This document shows, in pieces, positions 1-9,097 of a stretch of 64,000 bases of DNA. The stretch is from Pseudomonadales bacterium. Its GTDB lineage: Bacteria; Pseudomonadota; Gammaproteobacteria; Pseudomonadales; Azotimanducaceae. Location of the stretch: assembly GCA_028281005.1 (NCBI GenBank), contig JANQKS010000102.1, positions 118,243 to 182,242 of the forward strand. The letters are read 5' to 3'. Position 1 is the first letter of the stretch, and every line of letters starts with the position of its first letter. A model generated the notes under the pieces. That model did no database searches. It was not told the DNA's origin and was given only the letters and a program-made list of their open reading frames with translations. The translations under genes were made by a program, and so were the position numbers.

Positions 1-607
1 GGAAGGTAATGTCGGGTTGATGAAGGCGGTAAAACGCTTCGACCCGAATGTTGGCGTACGGCTGGTGTCCTTTGCGGTGCATTGGATCAAAGCTGAAATG
101 CACGAATTCATTCTGCGCAACTGGCGTATCGTCAAAGTGGCCACCACCAAGGCCCAGCGCAAGTTGTTTTTTAACCTGCGTTCTAACAAGAAGCGCCTGT
201 CCTGGCTCAACCAGGAAGAAACCAAGGCCATTGCCGACGACCTAGGTGTTCCGGAAGCAGAAGTAACGCGCATGGAAGGCCGTATGGCAGCCATCGATAT
301 GGCCTTTGATGCGGACGACAGTGACGACGAGTCGCCGAGCGCCCCGGTCCACTTTCTTGCCGCGCCGGCGAGTGACCCAGCTGATCTGGTGGCCCAAGAC
401 CAGTATGAAGCCGACAGTTCCGAGCGCTTGAGCGCTGCTTTTACAGTGCTGGACGAACGCAGCCGAGACATCGTGGAACGCCGCTGGTTGACGGACGACA
501 AAGCCACGCTGCATGAGCTTGCTGAAGAGTACGGCGTGTCCGCAGAGCGTATCCGTCAGTTGGAAAAGAACGCGATGAAAAAGCTAAAGAAGGCGATCGC
601 CGCGTAA
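1..607 (+). CDS. rpoH: RNA polymerase heat-shock sigma factor RpoH (sigma-32), 5' end outside the window
   Basis: Alternative sigma factor directing RNA polymerase to heat-shock promoters. The reading frame is open from base 2, so the gene enters from the left; 201 residues are visible and roughly 85 N-terminal residues (region 1 and early region 2) are missing compared with the usual ~285. Visible are the region 2 tail ([20 protein letters not shown]), the RpoH-specific box QRKLFFNLR, and a C-terminal region 4.2 helix-turn-helix ([19 protein letters not shown]). The RpoH box separates it from RpoD and RpoS. An in-frame ATG at base 20 is internal, not the start. Regulation of rpoH mRNA by its 5' region cannot be judged here. 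Confidence 0.96.
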   Translation, partial: EGNVGLMKAVKRFDPNVGVRLVSFAVHWIKAEMHEFILRNWRIVKVATTKAQRKLFFNLRSNKKRLSWLNQEETKAIADDLGVPEAEVTRMEGRMAAIDMAFDADDSDDESPSAPVHFLAAPASDPADLVAQDQYEADSSERLSAAFTVLDERSRDIVERRWLTDDKATLHELAEEYGVSAERIRQLEKNAMKKLKKAIAA

Positions 608-633
608 CCGTCTTTCCTTCTTTCTTCCCATCC

Positions 634-1029
634 TTGTCCGCACAAACTTTATGCTTGTTCGCCGGGGCGCTATTTGGCGTCACCGGCGTCGGCCTGGGCG
701 CCTGGGGAGCCCATGGCCTAGCAGCTTTCATCGGCCGTGCTGATACCGACGCCTGGGATACCGCCGTGTTGTATCAGCTTATCCATGCGTTAGGGCTGTT
801 GATCATAGGCGGATTGTTGCAACCACAACATCAAACCAATTCGCTGCGTTGGTCCGGCTACCTGATGATGGTGGGCATTGTGTTGTTCAGCGGCAGCATC
901 TACGCCCTGGTGCTGGGCGGACCGCGCTGGTTGGGGCCAGTTACACCTCTGGGAGGGGTGAGTTTTATACTGGCGTGGAGCCTGTTGATGCTTGCTGCCT
1001 GGCGTTGGCCTGGCCCTGGCGCGCGTTAG
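634..1029 (+). CDS. DUF423 family small membrane protein
   Basis: Integral inner-membrane protein of 131 residues with about four hydrophobic segments and the DUF423 (YgdD-like) pattern: a Gly-rich first helix ending GAWGAHGL and a later YQLIHALGLL segment. The family's function is unknown. The best start is TTG at 634, 26 bp after the rpoH stop; an ATG at 651 is out of frame, and I see no ATG or GTG in the N-terminal part of the frame. The gene may share a transcript with rpoH or trmB. Confident on family, unsure on start. Confidence 0.85.
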   Translation: MSAQTLCLFAGALFGVTGVGLGAWGAHGLAAFIGRADTDAWDTAVLYQLIHALGLLIIGGLLQPQHQTNSLRWSGYLMMVGIVLFSGSIYALVLGGPRWLGPVTPLGGVSFILAWSLLMLAAWRWPGPGAR

Positions 1030-1070
1030 CACGCTCGCAACCTCGTCTGTGGTAGGCAATCTAGACACGC

Positions 1071-1748
1071 ATGAGTGACCCCAGCGATTATCGCAGCCAC
1101 AGCTATATCCGTCGACGTGGCCGCTTAACCAAGGCGCAAGCCCGTGCCTTGCATGAATATACCGCCACATATGCCATTTCGCCTGACCAAGTCATGGACA
1201 TGGCGGGTGATCACCCGGTGGGTTTTGAAATTGGCTTTGGGATGGGGCATGCGCTGCTGCAGTGGGCGGCTGATGCACCGGCATGGCACTTATTTGGCGT
1301 TGAGTTGTACCAGCCGGGTATCGGCGCGTTGACGGATGGTTTACGGCGTGAAGAGCTCAGTAACGTTTTTGTTCTGGAATATCCCGCCCAGGAGGTTTGC
1401 GCCGCCTTACCGCCTTCCTGTGTTGACGAAGTGCGCATCTTCTTCCCGGATCCGTGGCCAAAAAAGCGCCATTTAAAGCGCCGGCTGATCCAGCCGCCGT
1501 TTGTGCACGAACTTAGCCGGGTGGTAAAACCTCATGGTGTGGTGCGAATTGCCACCGATTGGGCGCCATACGCAGCTTGGATTCGCGAGTGTTTTGCCGC
1601 TCGCACCGACTTTGAGGTGCAGCTGGATCAGGTCCGTGCCGCGGATGCGACGCCGACGGACGCTGCATTACGCGGCGTGACCAATTTTGAAAAGCGTGGC
1701 GAGCGGCTTGGCCACGACATCGCTGATTTTGAGTATCGGCGCTGTTGA
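1071..1748 (+). CDS. trmB: tRNA (guanine-N7-)-methyltransferase TrmB
   Basis: Transfers methyl from SAM to N7 of G46 in the variable loop of tRNAs. The 225-residue product has the family's SAM-binding loop (FEIGFGMGHALL) and its hallmark FFPDPWPKKRHLKRR, followed by the Asp-containing IATDWAPYA segment. Length agrees with the family. ATG start at 1071. It converges on hemW, leaving only 25 bp between the stops. The trmB-hemW-rdgB association is common in Gammaproteobacteria. Confidence 0.96.
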   Translation: MSDPSDYRSHSYIRRRGRLTKAQARALHEYTATYAISPDQVMDMAGDHPVGFEIGFGMGHALLQWAADAPAWHLFGVELYQPGIGALTDGLRREELSNVFVLEYPAQEVCAALPPSCVDEVRIFFPDPWPKKRHLKRRLIQPPFVHELSRVVKPHGVVRIATDWAPYAAWIRECFAARTDFEVQLDQVRAADATPTDAALRGVTNFEKRGERLGHDIADFEYRRC

Positions 1749-1775
1749 AACGCTACGGCTTCAGTGACCGCGTTT
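1748..1775. terminator. Possible bidirectional stem-loop between convergent trmB and hemW
   Basis: AAACG (1748-1752) pairs with CGTTT (1771-1775), and CGG (1756-1758) pairs with CCG (1768-1770). The structure spans the two facing stop codons. It is weak, with a bulge and no long T tract, and is listed only because the convergent genes leave no other room for a terminator. Confidence 0.3.
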
Positions 1776-2898
1776 AAGGCATAAACTCGGCCAGCACACT
1801 GTCTAGGTAACGAAGTCCCAAAGGGGTGGTGGCACATCGCTCGGGGTCCACCAGACCCTGCTTCTCTAACCGCTGCCAGCTTGCCTGCACCGTGTGCCAC
1901 GGCAAGCCGGTGCGTTCGCTGTATAGCTGACGCGGAACACCTTGCACTAGGCGCAAAACATTCATCATAAACTCCAGCGGCCGCTCTGCTTCCTTGACGG
2001 GGTAGTTCTGTGTGAGGGCAGAGTCCTGCTGGTACAAACGTGGCTGGCTGGCTTTCTGGGTGCGGACAATTGACAGCCCGTCACCTTGTGACGTGGTCAG
2101 TTTACCGTGGGCGCCAGCGCCGATACCCACGTAGTCGCCGAACGACCAGTAGTTGAGGTTGTGTTGGCAATAACGCTGCTGGCGAGCGAAGGCGGAGACT
2201 TCGTAACGTTCGTAGCCGTGTTCAGCCAACAGCTCAAGCCCATATTTCTCCATCGCTGCCAGAGTATCCTCCACCGGCAACAGCGGCGGACGTCGGTAGA
2301 ACTCAGTTTTTGGCTCCAGCGTTAGCTGATACCAGGAGATGTGTTCGCTACCAAGCGCTATTGCGGTGTTGAGGTCGGCTAATGCTTCGTCCACAGATTG
2401 CCCGGGTAAACCCCACATGACATCCAGGTTGATGTTGTCGAAGCCGCCTTTGCGGGCCTGCTCAAACGCGCTCAGCGTATCTTGAGCCTGGTGGATGCGC
2501 CCCAATTTGCTTAAGTGTTCATCTTGAAACGATTGAGCGCCTAGCGACAGACGATTGACACCCGCACTGCGGTAATCCGCAAACGACGCGTGTTCGGTGG
2601 TGCCAGGATTGGCCTCCATGGTCACCTCGGTTGCGCTGTGTATCCCCAGCCGGTCTAACACGGTGTGCATGTGTTCCGCGCCAAACAGGCTGGGTGTGCC
2701 GCCGCCGAGAAACACGGTGTCCACTGTATGCTGTGTGAGATCAGCGTCGTTGTGTTGTTGCTGCCAGTCGCGCCACAAAGCCTCGCAGTAGGCTGCAAAG
2801 TTGTCGGTGTGCTTGAGCGGATGGGAATTGAAATCGCAGTAAGGGCATTTGCGCACGCACCATGGGAAGTGGACGTAAACGGCTAAAGGCTCCATCAC
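1774..2898 (-). CDS. hemW: HemW, radical SAM heme chaperone (coproporphyrinogen III oxidase-like)
   Basis: Radical SAM protein of 374 residues. The 4Fe-4S motif CxxxCxxC appears as CVRKCPYC near residue 14, after VYVHFPW, followed by FLGGGTPSL and EANPGT. HemW proteins resemble HemN but act as heme-insertion chaperones, not as coproporphyrinogen dehydrogenases; that assignment is family knowledge. Start is ATG 2898 or the adjacent ATG 2895. It is the last gene of the minus-strand operon, 18 bp after rdgB. Confidence 0.95.
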   Translation of the reverse strand: MMEPLAVYVHFPWCVRKCPYCDFNSHPLKHTDNFAAYCEALWRDWQQQHNDADLTQHTVDTVFLGGGTPSLFGAEHMHTVLDRLGIHSATEVTMEANPGTTEHASFADYRSAGVNRLSLGAQSFQDEHLSKLGRIHQAQDTLSAFEQARKGGFDNINLDVMWGLPGQSVDEALADLNTAIALGSEHISWYQLTLEPKTEFYRRPPLLPVEDTLAAMEKYGLELLAEHGYERYEVSAFARQQRYCQHNLNYWSFGDYVGIGAGAHGKLTTSQGDGLSIVRTQKASQPRLYQQDSALTQNYPVKEAERPLEFMMNVLRLVQGVPRQLYSERTGLPWHTVQASWQRLEKQGLVDPERCATTPLGLRYLDSVLAEFMP

Positions 2899-2916
2899 AG
2901 CGGCCTATCGCGGCCC

Positions 2917-3507
2917 TTAAAACGCTTGTCGGAGCTGTGCAATCAAGGCGGCGGTGGCTTGACCGCGATGGCTTAGACGGTTTTTCTCCGGCGCGGGAAG
3001 TTGCGCCGCAGTTTTACCCAGGGCGGGGACAAAAAAGTGCGGGTCATAACCAAACCCCTGGTCACCGGCCGGTTGCGCCACAATTTCGCCGTGCCACGCG
3101 GCAGTGGCGAGCAGCGGCGTTGGATCATCGGCATGGCGCAGCAGTGCCATGGCACAGTAGAAATAAGCCTGCCGTTCTCCGACACGGTTCATTTGTTCAA
3201 CCAACTTGCGGTTGTTGGCTTGGTCATCACCGTGAGTGCCGGCGTAGCGTGCGGAAAATATGCCGGGTGCACCGTGTAACGCGGGCACCACCAGACCGCT
3301 GTCATCCGCTAACGCCGCCATTCCGGTGGCAGCAGCCACAGCGCGTGCTTTGATTAAGGCGTTTTCAATAAACGTGGCGCCGGTTTCCTCCGCGCTGGGC
3401 ACGCCGTGGTCGGCTTGGCTTTCTAAGTGTACGGGCAGTGGGGCCAGCAGCGCTTGCAGCTCTGCGAGCTTACCTGCGTTTTTACTGGCGAGCACAATGC
3501 GCATCAC
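2917..3507 (-). CDS. rdgB: RdgB/HAM1 XTP/dITP pyrophosphatase
   Basis: House-cleaning nucleotidase hydrolysing dITP, XTP and ITP to monophosphates, which prevents deaminated purines entering DNA. The 196-residue product starts with the signature IVLASKNAGKLAELQ (SxxNxxK substrate loop). It also has LADDSGL with the metal/catalytic Asp, APGIFSARYAG, and the C-terminal SHRGQA. Its ATG overlaps the DUF4426 stop by 4 nt (ATGA), implying translational coupling. The metX-metW-DUF4426-rdgB order is as in Pseudomonas. Confidence 0.97.
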   Translation of the reverse strand: MMRIVLASKNAGKLAELQALLAPLPVHLESQADHGVPSAEETGATFIENALIKARAVAAATGMAALADDSGLVVPALHGAPGIFSARYAGTHGDDQANNRKLVEQMNRVGERQAYFYCAMALLRHADDPTPLLATAAWHGEIVAQPAGDQGFGYDPHFFVPALGKTAAQLPAPEKNRLSHRGQATAALIAQLRQAF

Positions 3508-3953
3508 TCTTCCCAGAACATCTGTTGCTGAAAACGCAGTTCCGCGATGGTGCCGTTCGGCAGAGACACGTCAATGGCGACCCGGTGGAACTCTTCGTTG
3601 GCGTGGCGCAACAGCGCCAAATAGTAAATGGCGTCACCCTCTTTGACCTCGGAGAAGTTCAGCACCTGGCTTTGCCCTAACAAATTTTCTGAGCGCCCGC
3701 TGACTTGCGCACTGATGGGGTTGCCCACCAAATTGAGCACGGAGATGTTGACCAGCGAACGATTGCGCCCCCGGGGTAGACCGTATTTTGCGGCAATGTC
3801 GGCATTTAGCGTCATGGTTGGCAGGATGATGTAGTGCACCTCGTAGTCGCCAAATACCTGTTTCTGCTCGGCTTCGGCGGTCGCTGGCAAAAACAGTTGA
3901 ACCATTAGAGCCGCCAGCAAAAACAGCATCATCTTTGTGTACGTCAGGTTCAT
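3504..3953 (-). CDS. DUF4426 domain protein, exported
   Basis: A 149-residue protein with a cleavable signal peptide (hydrophobic stretch at about residues 8-22, likely cleavage after ATAEA near 28), so probably periplasmic. The mature part matches DUF4426, a family typically encoded between metW and rdgB in gammaproteobacteria. Features include YEVHYIILPTMTLNADIA, IAAKYGLPRGRNRSLVNISV and a Phe/Trp-rich C-terminus. Function is unknown. It overlaps metW and rdgB by 4 nt on both sides. Confidence 0.88.
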   Translation of the reverse strand: MNLTYTKMMLFLLAALMVQLFLPATAEAEQKQVFGDYEVHYIILPTMTLNADIAAKYGLPRGRNRSLVNISVLNLVGNPISAQVSGRSENLLGQSQVLNFSEVKEGDAIYYLALLRHANEEFHRVAIDVSLPNGTIAELRFQQQMFWEE

Positions 3954-4555
3954 GCGTTGGCCCTACCCAGGCGGTAGAAGGCTACCGGCCCCAACAAATT
4001 TGGTAACAAAGACCCCAATGTGCTTTGCGCGTGCTGGTGGTCCACCACGCGCCGCTCGATGATCGGAAAGCCGAGACTGTCGGCTAAGTTTTCGAAGTCG
4101 CGAAAGGTGCATAGATGGATATTTGGCGTGTCGAACCAGCTATGGGGAATGTGTTTAGCCACCGGCATACGCCCCAAAAACGCCAACTGTAAACGACAGC
4201 GCCAATGACCAAAATTGGGGAACGTGATGATACATTCCTCGGCGATGCGTAACATTTCACGCAGCAAACGATCAGGTTCGCGTACAGATTGTAAAGTTTC
4301 AGTCATTACCACCATGTCAAAACTCGAATCGGGGAAATTGGCCAACCCCTCGTCCAAATCCTGCTCAATGACGTTTACACCTTTGTCCAAGCACACCCGT
4401 ATATGCTCCGGGTCTACGTCCAGCCCGTAGCCGTTGACAGATTTGTGCGCTTGAAGGTGCGCTAACAGTTCACCTTCGCCACAGCCGAGATCCAACACCC
4501 GGGCGTCGTCGTTAATTAATTCAGCAATGATGGCTAAATCGGCGCGCAAGCTCAT
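3950..4555 (-). CDS. metW: MetW, methionine biosynthesis partner of MetX
   Basis: Class I methyltransferase-fold protein of 201 residues with SAM-type motif [15 protein letters not shown] at about residues 20-34 and the MetW-typical [20 protein letters not shown] and [10 protein letters not shown]. In proteobacteria metW is almost always paired with metX, and MetX can need MetW for full homoserine acyltransferase activity; that is literature knowledge. The start overlaps the metX stop by 4 nt. Which substrate, if any, it methylates is not known. Confidence 0.95.
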   Translation of the reverse strand: MSLRADLAIIAELINDDARVLDLGCGEGELLAHLQAHKSVNGYGLDVDPEHIRVCLDKGVNVIEQDLDEGLANFPDSSFDMVVMTETLQSVREPDRLLREMLRIAEECIITFPNFGHWRCRLQLAFLGRMPVAKHIPHSWFDTPNIHLCTFRDFENLADSLGFPIIERRVVDHQHAQSTLGSLLPNLLGPVAFYRLGRANA

Positions 4556-5718
4556 GTTTGCGACCCGCCGTTGACATCCGCATGGATACGGCCCAGAAAA
4601 CTGCGTAGCACCTCGACGTATCGAGGCAGCGGCAGCAGGAAAGAATCGTGTCCATGTTCGGAAGTGATGACCGCGCTGGCGACGTTTTTGCGCGCGGCAA
4701 TTAACGCGTCAACAATTTCTTTGGAGCGCTCCACCGAGAAACGCCAATCGGTGGTAAATGACACCACCAGAAACTTTGCCTGGACCGGAGCTAACGCGTC
4801 CACCAAGTTGTCAGCGTATTCACTGGCCGGGTCGAAATAGTCCAAAGCCTTGGTCATCAGTATGTAGGTGTTGGCATCAAAGTGCCGTGAAAATGCCTGC
4901 CCTTGATGACGCAAGTAGCTTTCGACTTGAAACTCTATGTCTGCACTTTTTTGCAGATCTTGCGGGTTGCCGGATTTCAACTCACGGCCAAACTTCTCCC
5001 GCATGCCATCATCGGATAGGTAGGTGACATGGCCAATCATACGCGCCAGGCCCAAACCTTTTTCCGGTATGACGCCATCGCTATAGCGGCCGTCGAGGAA
5101 GTTGGCGTCGGAGGCGATGGCCTGCCGTGCAATCTCGTTAAATGCGATGTTTTGTGCAGACAATTTGGCCGCCGCGGCAATCACCACGGCGGCGTGAACC
5201 CGGTCGGGAAAGTCTATCGCCCACTGTATGGCCTGCATGCCGCCGAGACTACCGCCGATCACCGCAGCAAACGTCTCGACGCCAAGGTGCTCTGCAAGCA
5301 GCACCTGACTGTTAACCCAATCGCGCACCACGACCGTGGGGAAGTCCGGCCCGTAGGCGGCACCCGAAGCTGGGTTCACACTTAACGGGCCGGTACTGCC
5401 GTTGCAGCCGCCCAGGTTGTTTAGGCTAACGACAAAAAAATGGTTGGTGTCGATGGGCTTGCCTGGCCCGATACAGGTATCCCACCAACCCGGTTTGGCA
5501 TCATCCATGCTGTTGAACCCCGCGGCGTGATGATGACCGGATAACGCGTGACAGATGAGCACGGCGTTAGAGCGTGCCGCGTTGAGAGTGCCGTAGGTTT
5601 CATAACACAACTTAAAGCCAGGCAAGCTGACGCCACACTGCAGCAAAAACGGCTTACGGTGAGTGAACGTTTGGGTCGCGACGAGACCAACGCTGTTGGC
5701 GGGGATTTCTGCAGGCAT
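4552..5718 (-). CDS. metX: Homoserine O-acyltransferase MetX (probably succinyl-specific)
   Basis: First committed step of methionine synthesis: acylation of the homoserine hydroxyl. Alpha/beta-hydrolase fold, 388 residues. The nucleophile elbow is GGSLGGMQ, the oxyanion region [11 protein letters not shown] follows [12 protein letters not shown], and the C-terminal His lies in [11 protein letters not shown]. The segment TTDWRFS resembles MetX proteins from Pseudomonas shown to use succinyl-CoA. I therefore favour O-succinyltransferase over acetyl, but this is inferred from one motif. ATG start at 5718, 27 bp after yggT; the stop overlaps metW. Confidence 0.94.
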   Translation of the reverse strand: MPAEIPANSVGLVATQTFTHRKPFLLQCGVSLPGFKLCYETYGTLNAARSNAVLICHALSGHHHAAGFNSMDDAKPGWWDTCIGPGKPIDTNHFFVVSLNNLGGCNGSTGPLSVNPASGAAYGPDFPTVVVRDWVNSQVLLAEHLGVETFAAVIGGSLGGMQAIQWAIDFPDRVHAAVVIAAAAKLSAQNIAFNEIARQAIASDANFLDGRYSDGVIPEKGLGLARMIGHVTYLSDDGMREKFGRELKSGNPQDLQKSADIEFQVESYLRHQGQAFSRHFDANTYILMTKALDYFDPASEYADNLVDALAPVQAKFLVVSFTTDWRFSVERSKEIVDALIAARKNVASAVITSEHGHDSFLLPLPRYVEVLRSFLGRIHADVNGGSQT

Positions 5719-5745
5719 GCGGCGTCTTCTTGCTAGAACTTTTTG

Positions 5746-6288
5746 CTAAAAATAGGCACGCATGAGGATGTCTTCGATCAAGATGATGATCAGCAGCACA
5801 ACCATGGGCGACAAGTCCAGCGGGCCCAGCGTCGGCAGCACTTTACGCAGCGGCGCCATGATCGGCTCCAACAGTTGCTGCAACAATTGTAACGCCGGGT
5901 GATAAGAACCTTGAGCCACGAAGCTGGCGATGACCATAATGATGATGGTCCATTTATAGAACTGCATCAGCACCAGCAGAGTTTTGATCATGCCTGCCCA
6001 TAGGGCTGGGAAAACCGCAGGCGTGCTGCCGTACTGTAAGTAGGTAAACGCGTACACGCTACCTACACTGATCACCCAGGCTACCAATATGGAGGCGAAG
6101 TCGAAATTGCGAAAAGGTTTCAGCGCCAATCGCAGGGGTTTGCAAATGGCGTCGGTGGCTTTGACCACCGCTTGGCTGATCGGATTATAAAAATCCGCGC
6201 CGCTGGCTTGCAGCAGAAATCGCACCAAAAACAGCAGTGCGGCCAAGCGAAATACAAAGTCGAGCACGATCAGTAGCGATTGGCTCAT
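5746..6288 (-). CDS. yggT: YggT family integral membrane protein
   Basis: A 180-residue membrane protein made of two YGGT repeats, each with two transmembrane segments. The second repeat carries the conserved PIMAPLRKVLPTLGPLDLSPM; the first has the corresponding AICKPLRLALKP. The family is conserved beside proC and yggS in proteobacteria and is related to plastid and cell-division YlmG proteins; its biochemical role is unclear. The ATG overlaps the proC stop by 4 nt. Confidence 0.93.
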   Translation of the reverse strand: MSQSLLIVLDFVFRLAALLFLVRFLLQASGADFYNPISQAVVKATDAICKPLRLALKPFRNFDFASILVAWVISVGSVYAFTYLQYGSTPAVFPALWAGMIKTLLVLMQFYKWTIIIMVIASFVAQGSYHPALQLLQQLLEPIMAPLRKVLPTLGPLDLSPMVVLLIIILIEDILMRAYF

Positions 6289-7115
6289 GCAACTCCTCCA
6301 CCAAATTCTTCAGCAAGCTCCGCAGCACGGGAGTTGGCTGCGTGTAGCGCGGCGCTAATGGTAGCGGGTAAGTTGTTGTCCAGCATCACCTGGAGTGCCG
6401 CCGCCGTGGTGCCTCCGGGAGAAGTGACGTTTTGGCGTAGCTGTGCTGGATCGTCGCTGCTATCGCGAGCCATCAACGCCGATCCATATGCGGTTTGCAG
6501 GGTTAGGCGGGTGGCGATCGCGCGGTCGAGGCCCAAGTCCACACCAGCCTGGATCATGGCTTCCATCAACAGGAAAAAATAAGCAGGGCCGCTGCCGGAC
6601 ACGGCGGTGACCGCATCCAAGGCGCCTTCATCTGGTACCCATAACGTATCGCCGGCAGCGTTTAGAATCTGTTCAGCGCTTGTGCGATGGTCCGCCGTGC
6701 AATGGGTATTGGCGTATAGAGCACTCATCCCGACGCCTAGCAAGGCGGGGGTGTTTGGCATGCAGCGCACGATGGCCTGGCTGGCGCTGCTCCAAGCGCT
6801 CAAGCTGGCGAGGTTGATACCGGCGGCGATAGACAGCAGCAGTTGTTGCGGGCTGAGGTCTGTGAGGGCACTCACCACCGTCTGGGCGATCTGTGGTTTA
6901 ACCGCCAGTACAATCACATCGGCACCCTCTATCGCGGCATTGTTATCGGCGAAGGTAGCCACACCCTGGGCGCCAAAAGGTTCCAGTTGTGCCGCGATTG
7001 GGTCTGCCACTCTTAGGTGGTCTGCCGGGTGGCCGTCACGCAGCAAGCCATGAATCAGGCTGCCAGCCATGTTCCCGGCACCGATGAAGGTCAGAGTTGG
7101 GACGGGTGTGGACAA
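6285..7115 (-). CDS. proC: Pyrroline-5-carboxylate reductase ProC
   Basis: Last step of proline synthesis, NAD(P)H-dependent reduction of pyrroline-5-carboxylate. The 276-residue protein starts with a Rossmann motif FIGAGNMAGSLIHGLL, contains VLAVKPQ and RCMPNTPALLGVG, and ends with the dimerisation region including GSGPAYFF and RQNVTSPGGTTAAAL, all diagnostic. Second gene of the yggS operon, 29 bp after yggS. Confidence 0.97.
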   Translation of the reverse strand: MSTPVPTLTFIGAGNMAGSLIHGLLRDGHPADHLRVADPIAAQLEPFGAQGVATFADNNAAIEGADVIVLAVKPQIAQTVVSALTDLSPQQLLLSIAAGINLASLSAWSSASQAIVRCMPNTPALLGVGMSALYANTHCTADHRTSAEQILNAAGDTLWVPDEGALDAVTAVSGSGPAYFFLLMEAMIQAGVDLGLDRAIATRLTLQTAYGSALMARDSSDDPAQLRQNVTSPGGTTAAALQVMLDNNLPATISAALHAANSRAAELAEEFGGGVA

Positions 7116-7144
7116 ATGAGGTTCCTCTTATAGTGTGCTGTATG

Positions 7145-7831
7145 TCAGCCCCGCGTCCCAAACAACGCTGTACCAATTCGGATATGCGTCGCGCCGTTGC
7201 TGATGGCTTGTTCGAGATCCCCCGTCATGCCCATGGACAGGGTATCCCAATGAGCCCGCGCGCTGGGGTCCAGCTGCGGTTCGAGATCTGCGAATAATTG
7301 TGCCATGGATTGGTAGCTTGCCCCAGGGTCGGAATCTGCGGCGAGAATGGTCATTAGCCCGCGCAGCACCAGCCGAGGCAATTGTTGTATCTCTCGGAGT
7401 AAGGTTGGCACCGCCTCACGCATGACGCCGCCTTTGGCGGGATCCGCATCGATATTGACCTGAATGAGCACCTGCAACTGCTTGGTGGCAGGACATTGCT
7501 CGTTTAAACGACGCGCCACTTTTTCGCGGTCCACAGTGTGGACCCAATCAAAACTAGCGGCGATGTCTTTGGTTTTATTACTCTGGATGCGGCCGATGTA
7601 GTGCCAGGTTAAGTCCAGGTCGGCGCTGGTTTGAATTTTGACCAGCGCCTCATCCAGATAATTCTCACCAAACTGTGTAAGCCCAAGGGCGGCAGCGGCG
7701 TGCACATCCGCCGCGGGTTTGGTTTTTGACACGGCAATCAGCGTGACGCTGTCACGTGCACGTCCCGCCGCCTTGCAGGCGACGGCAATGCGATGTTCGA
7801 GAGTCTCTAAATTGCTCGCGATGTTCTGCAC
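7145..7831 (-). CDS. yggS: YggS family pyridoxal-phosphate homeostasis protein
   Basis: PLP-binding protein of the COG0325/PROSC family that controls free PLP and amino-acid pools. The lysine binding PLP is in LIAVSKTKPA; HYIGRIQSNK and SMGMTGDLEQAI with IRIGTALFG complete the family signature. The frame is open back to 7927, but the family N-terminus (INLETL..RI type) begins at the GTG at 7831, which has a GGGA about 5 nt upstream and gives 228 residues. A possible -10 at 7937-7942 would also leave the longer version without a leader. First gene of the minus operon, divergent from pilT. Confidence 0.92.
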   Translation of the reverse strand: MQNIASNLETLEHRIAVACKAAGRARDSVTLIAVSKTKPAADVHAAAALGLTQFGENYLDEALVKIQTSADLDLTWHYIGRIQSNKTKDIAASFDWVHTVDREKVARRLNEQCPATKQLQVLIQVNIDADPAKGGVMREAVPTLLREIQQLPRLVLRGLMTILAADSDPGASYQSMAQLFADLEPQLDPSARAHWDTLSMGMTGDLEQAISNGATHIRIGTALFGTRG

Positions 7832-7936
7832 AAAAGTCCCACAGATAGTGTTAACGCTGTCCCATAGTGAAAAACTAAGCGCCGGATATGCTCCGGATGG
7901 CGGGATAAGCCGTGGTGTGGTAGCCACAGAGGGCTT

Positions 7937-7942
7937 AGTATA
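7937..7942 (-). promoter_or_regulatory. Possible -10 hexamer for the yggS-hemW operon
   Basis: TATACT on the minus strand in the yggS/pilT divergent region, about 100 nt before the yggS GTG. No good -35 is visible at 16-18 nt. Low confidence; it mainly bears on the choice of the yggS start. Confidence 0.3.
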
Positions 7943-8002
7943 ACGGCTGCTCGCTGCATATCAGCGTTGTATCCAAGCTTTTGCAGACACGGACCGCTAT
8001 AC

Positions 8003-9037
8003 ATGGACATTACAGAACTGCTTGCTTTCAGCGCCAAACAAGGCGCCTCTGACTTGCATCTATCCGCCGGTTTGCCACCCATGATCAGGGTGGACGGCGA
8101 CGTCAGACGTATCAATCTGCCCCCCTTAGAACATACCGAAGTTCATGGTCTGATCTACGAGATCATGAACGACAAACAGCGCAAAGACTTTGAAGAGTTT
8201 CTGGAGTCTGACTTCTCGTTTGAGGTACCGGGCGTGGCGCGTTTCCGCGTTAACGCGTTTAACCAGAACCGGGGTGCCGGTGCGGTGTTTCGTACCATTC
8301 CTTCCAAAGTGTTAACCATGGAAGACCTGAATCTCGGTCAAGTGTTTAAAGACATATCCATGGCGCCGCGGGGTTTGATCCTGGTCACCGGACCTACGGG
8401 TTCGGGTAAAAGTACCACCATGGCGGCGATGATCGACTACATCAACGATAACCGCTATGACCATATCCTCACCATTGAGGACCCCATCGAATTTGTGCAT
8501 GAGTCGAAGAAGTGTCTGGTTAATCAGCGCGAAGTGCACCGCGACACCCACGGCTTTAACGAAGCGCTGCGTGCGGCGCTGCGGGAAGACCCCGACATCA
8601 TCCTGGTGGGTGAATTGCGTGACTTAGAAACCATTCGTTTGGCGTTGACCGCTGCGGAAACCGGTCACTTGGTATTTGGCACGCTGCACACCACATCTGC
8701 CGCTAAAACCATTGACCGTGTGATCGACGTATTCCCGGCTGAAGAAAAAGACATGGTGCGTTCCATGTTGTCGGAATCGCTAAATGCGGTGATCTCGCAG
8801 ACGCTGCTGAAAAAGGTGAATGGTGGCCGAGTGGCGGCGCACGAAATCATGATCGGCACCCCTGCGATTCGCAACTTGGTGCGCGAAGGTAAGGTGGCGC
8901 AGATGTATTCCGCCATCCAGACCAGTGCCGGTGTGGGTATGCAGACGCTAGACCAATGTCTGGAGGACCTGGTGTCGAAACGCCTGATCACGCGCGACAG
9001 CGCAAAAGAAAAGGCCAAAGTACCGGAGAATTTCTAA
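8003..9037 (+). CDS. pilT: Type IV pilus retraction ATPase PilT
   Basis: Hexameric cytoplasmic ATPase that depolymerises the pilus and powers twitching. The product has 344 residues from ATG 8003. The frame is open to a TTG at 7967, but PilT proteins begin MDITELLAFSAKQGASDLHL exactly here. Motifs in order: Walker A GPTGSGKST, Asp box EDPIEFVH, Walker B DPDIILVGELRD, His box GHLVFGTLHT, and the C-terminal AIRNLVREGK retraction motif. Followed by pilU after 60 bp, the usual pair. Confidence 0.98.
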   Translation: MDITELLAFSAKQGASDLHLSAGLPPMIRVDGDVRRINLPPLEHTEVHGLIYEIMNDKQRKDFEEFLESDFSFEVPGVARFRVNAFNQNRGAGAVFRTIPSKVLTMEDLNLGQVFKDISMAPRGLILVTGPTGSGKSTTMAAMIDYINDNRYDHILTIEDPIEFVHESKKCLVNQREVHRDTHGFNEALRAALREDPDIILVGELRDLETIRLALTAAETGHLVFGTLHTTSAAKTIDRVIDVFPAEEKDMVRSMLSESLNAVISQTLLKKVNGGRVAAHEIMIGTPAIRNLVREGKVAQMYSAIQTSAGVGMQTLDQCLEDLVSKRLITRDSAKEKAKVPENF

Positions 9038-9097
9038 GCATTTTGATGCACAACTTCGTAGGCAAGCTGTCACGAGGCAATTGGAGATTGACGCAAC

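Noticed and set aside
7831..7927. Longer N-terminus for YggS
   Set aside because: The extra 32 residues are not family-like and begin about at the likely transcription start.
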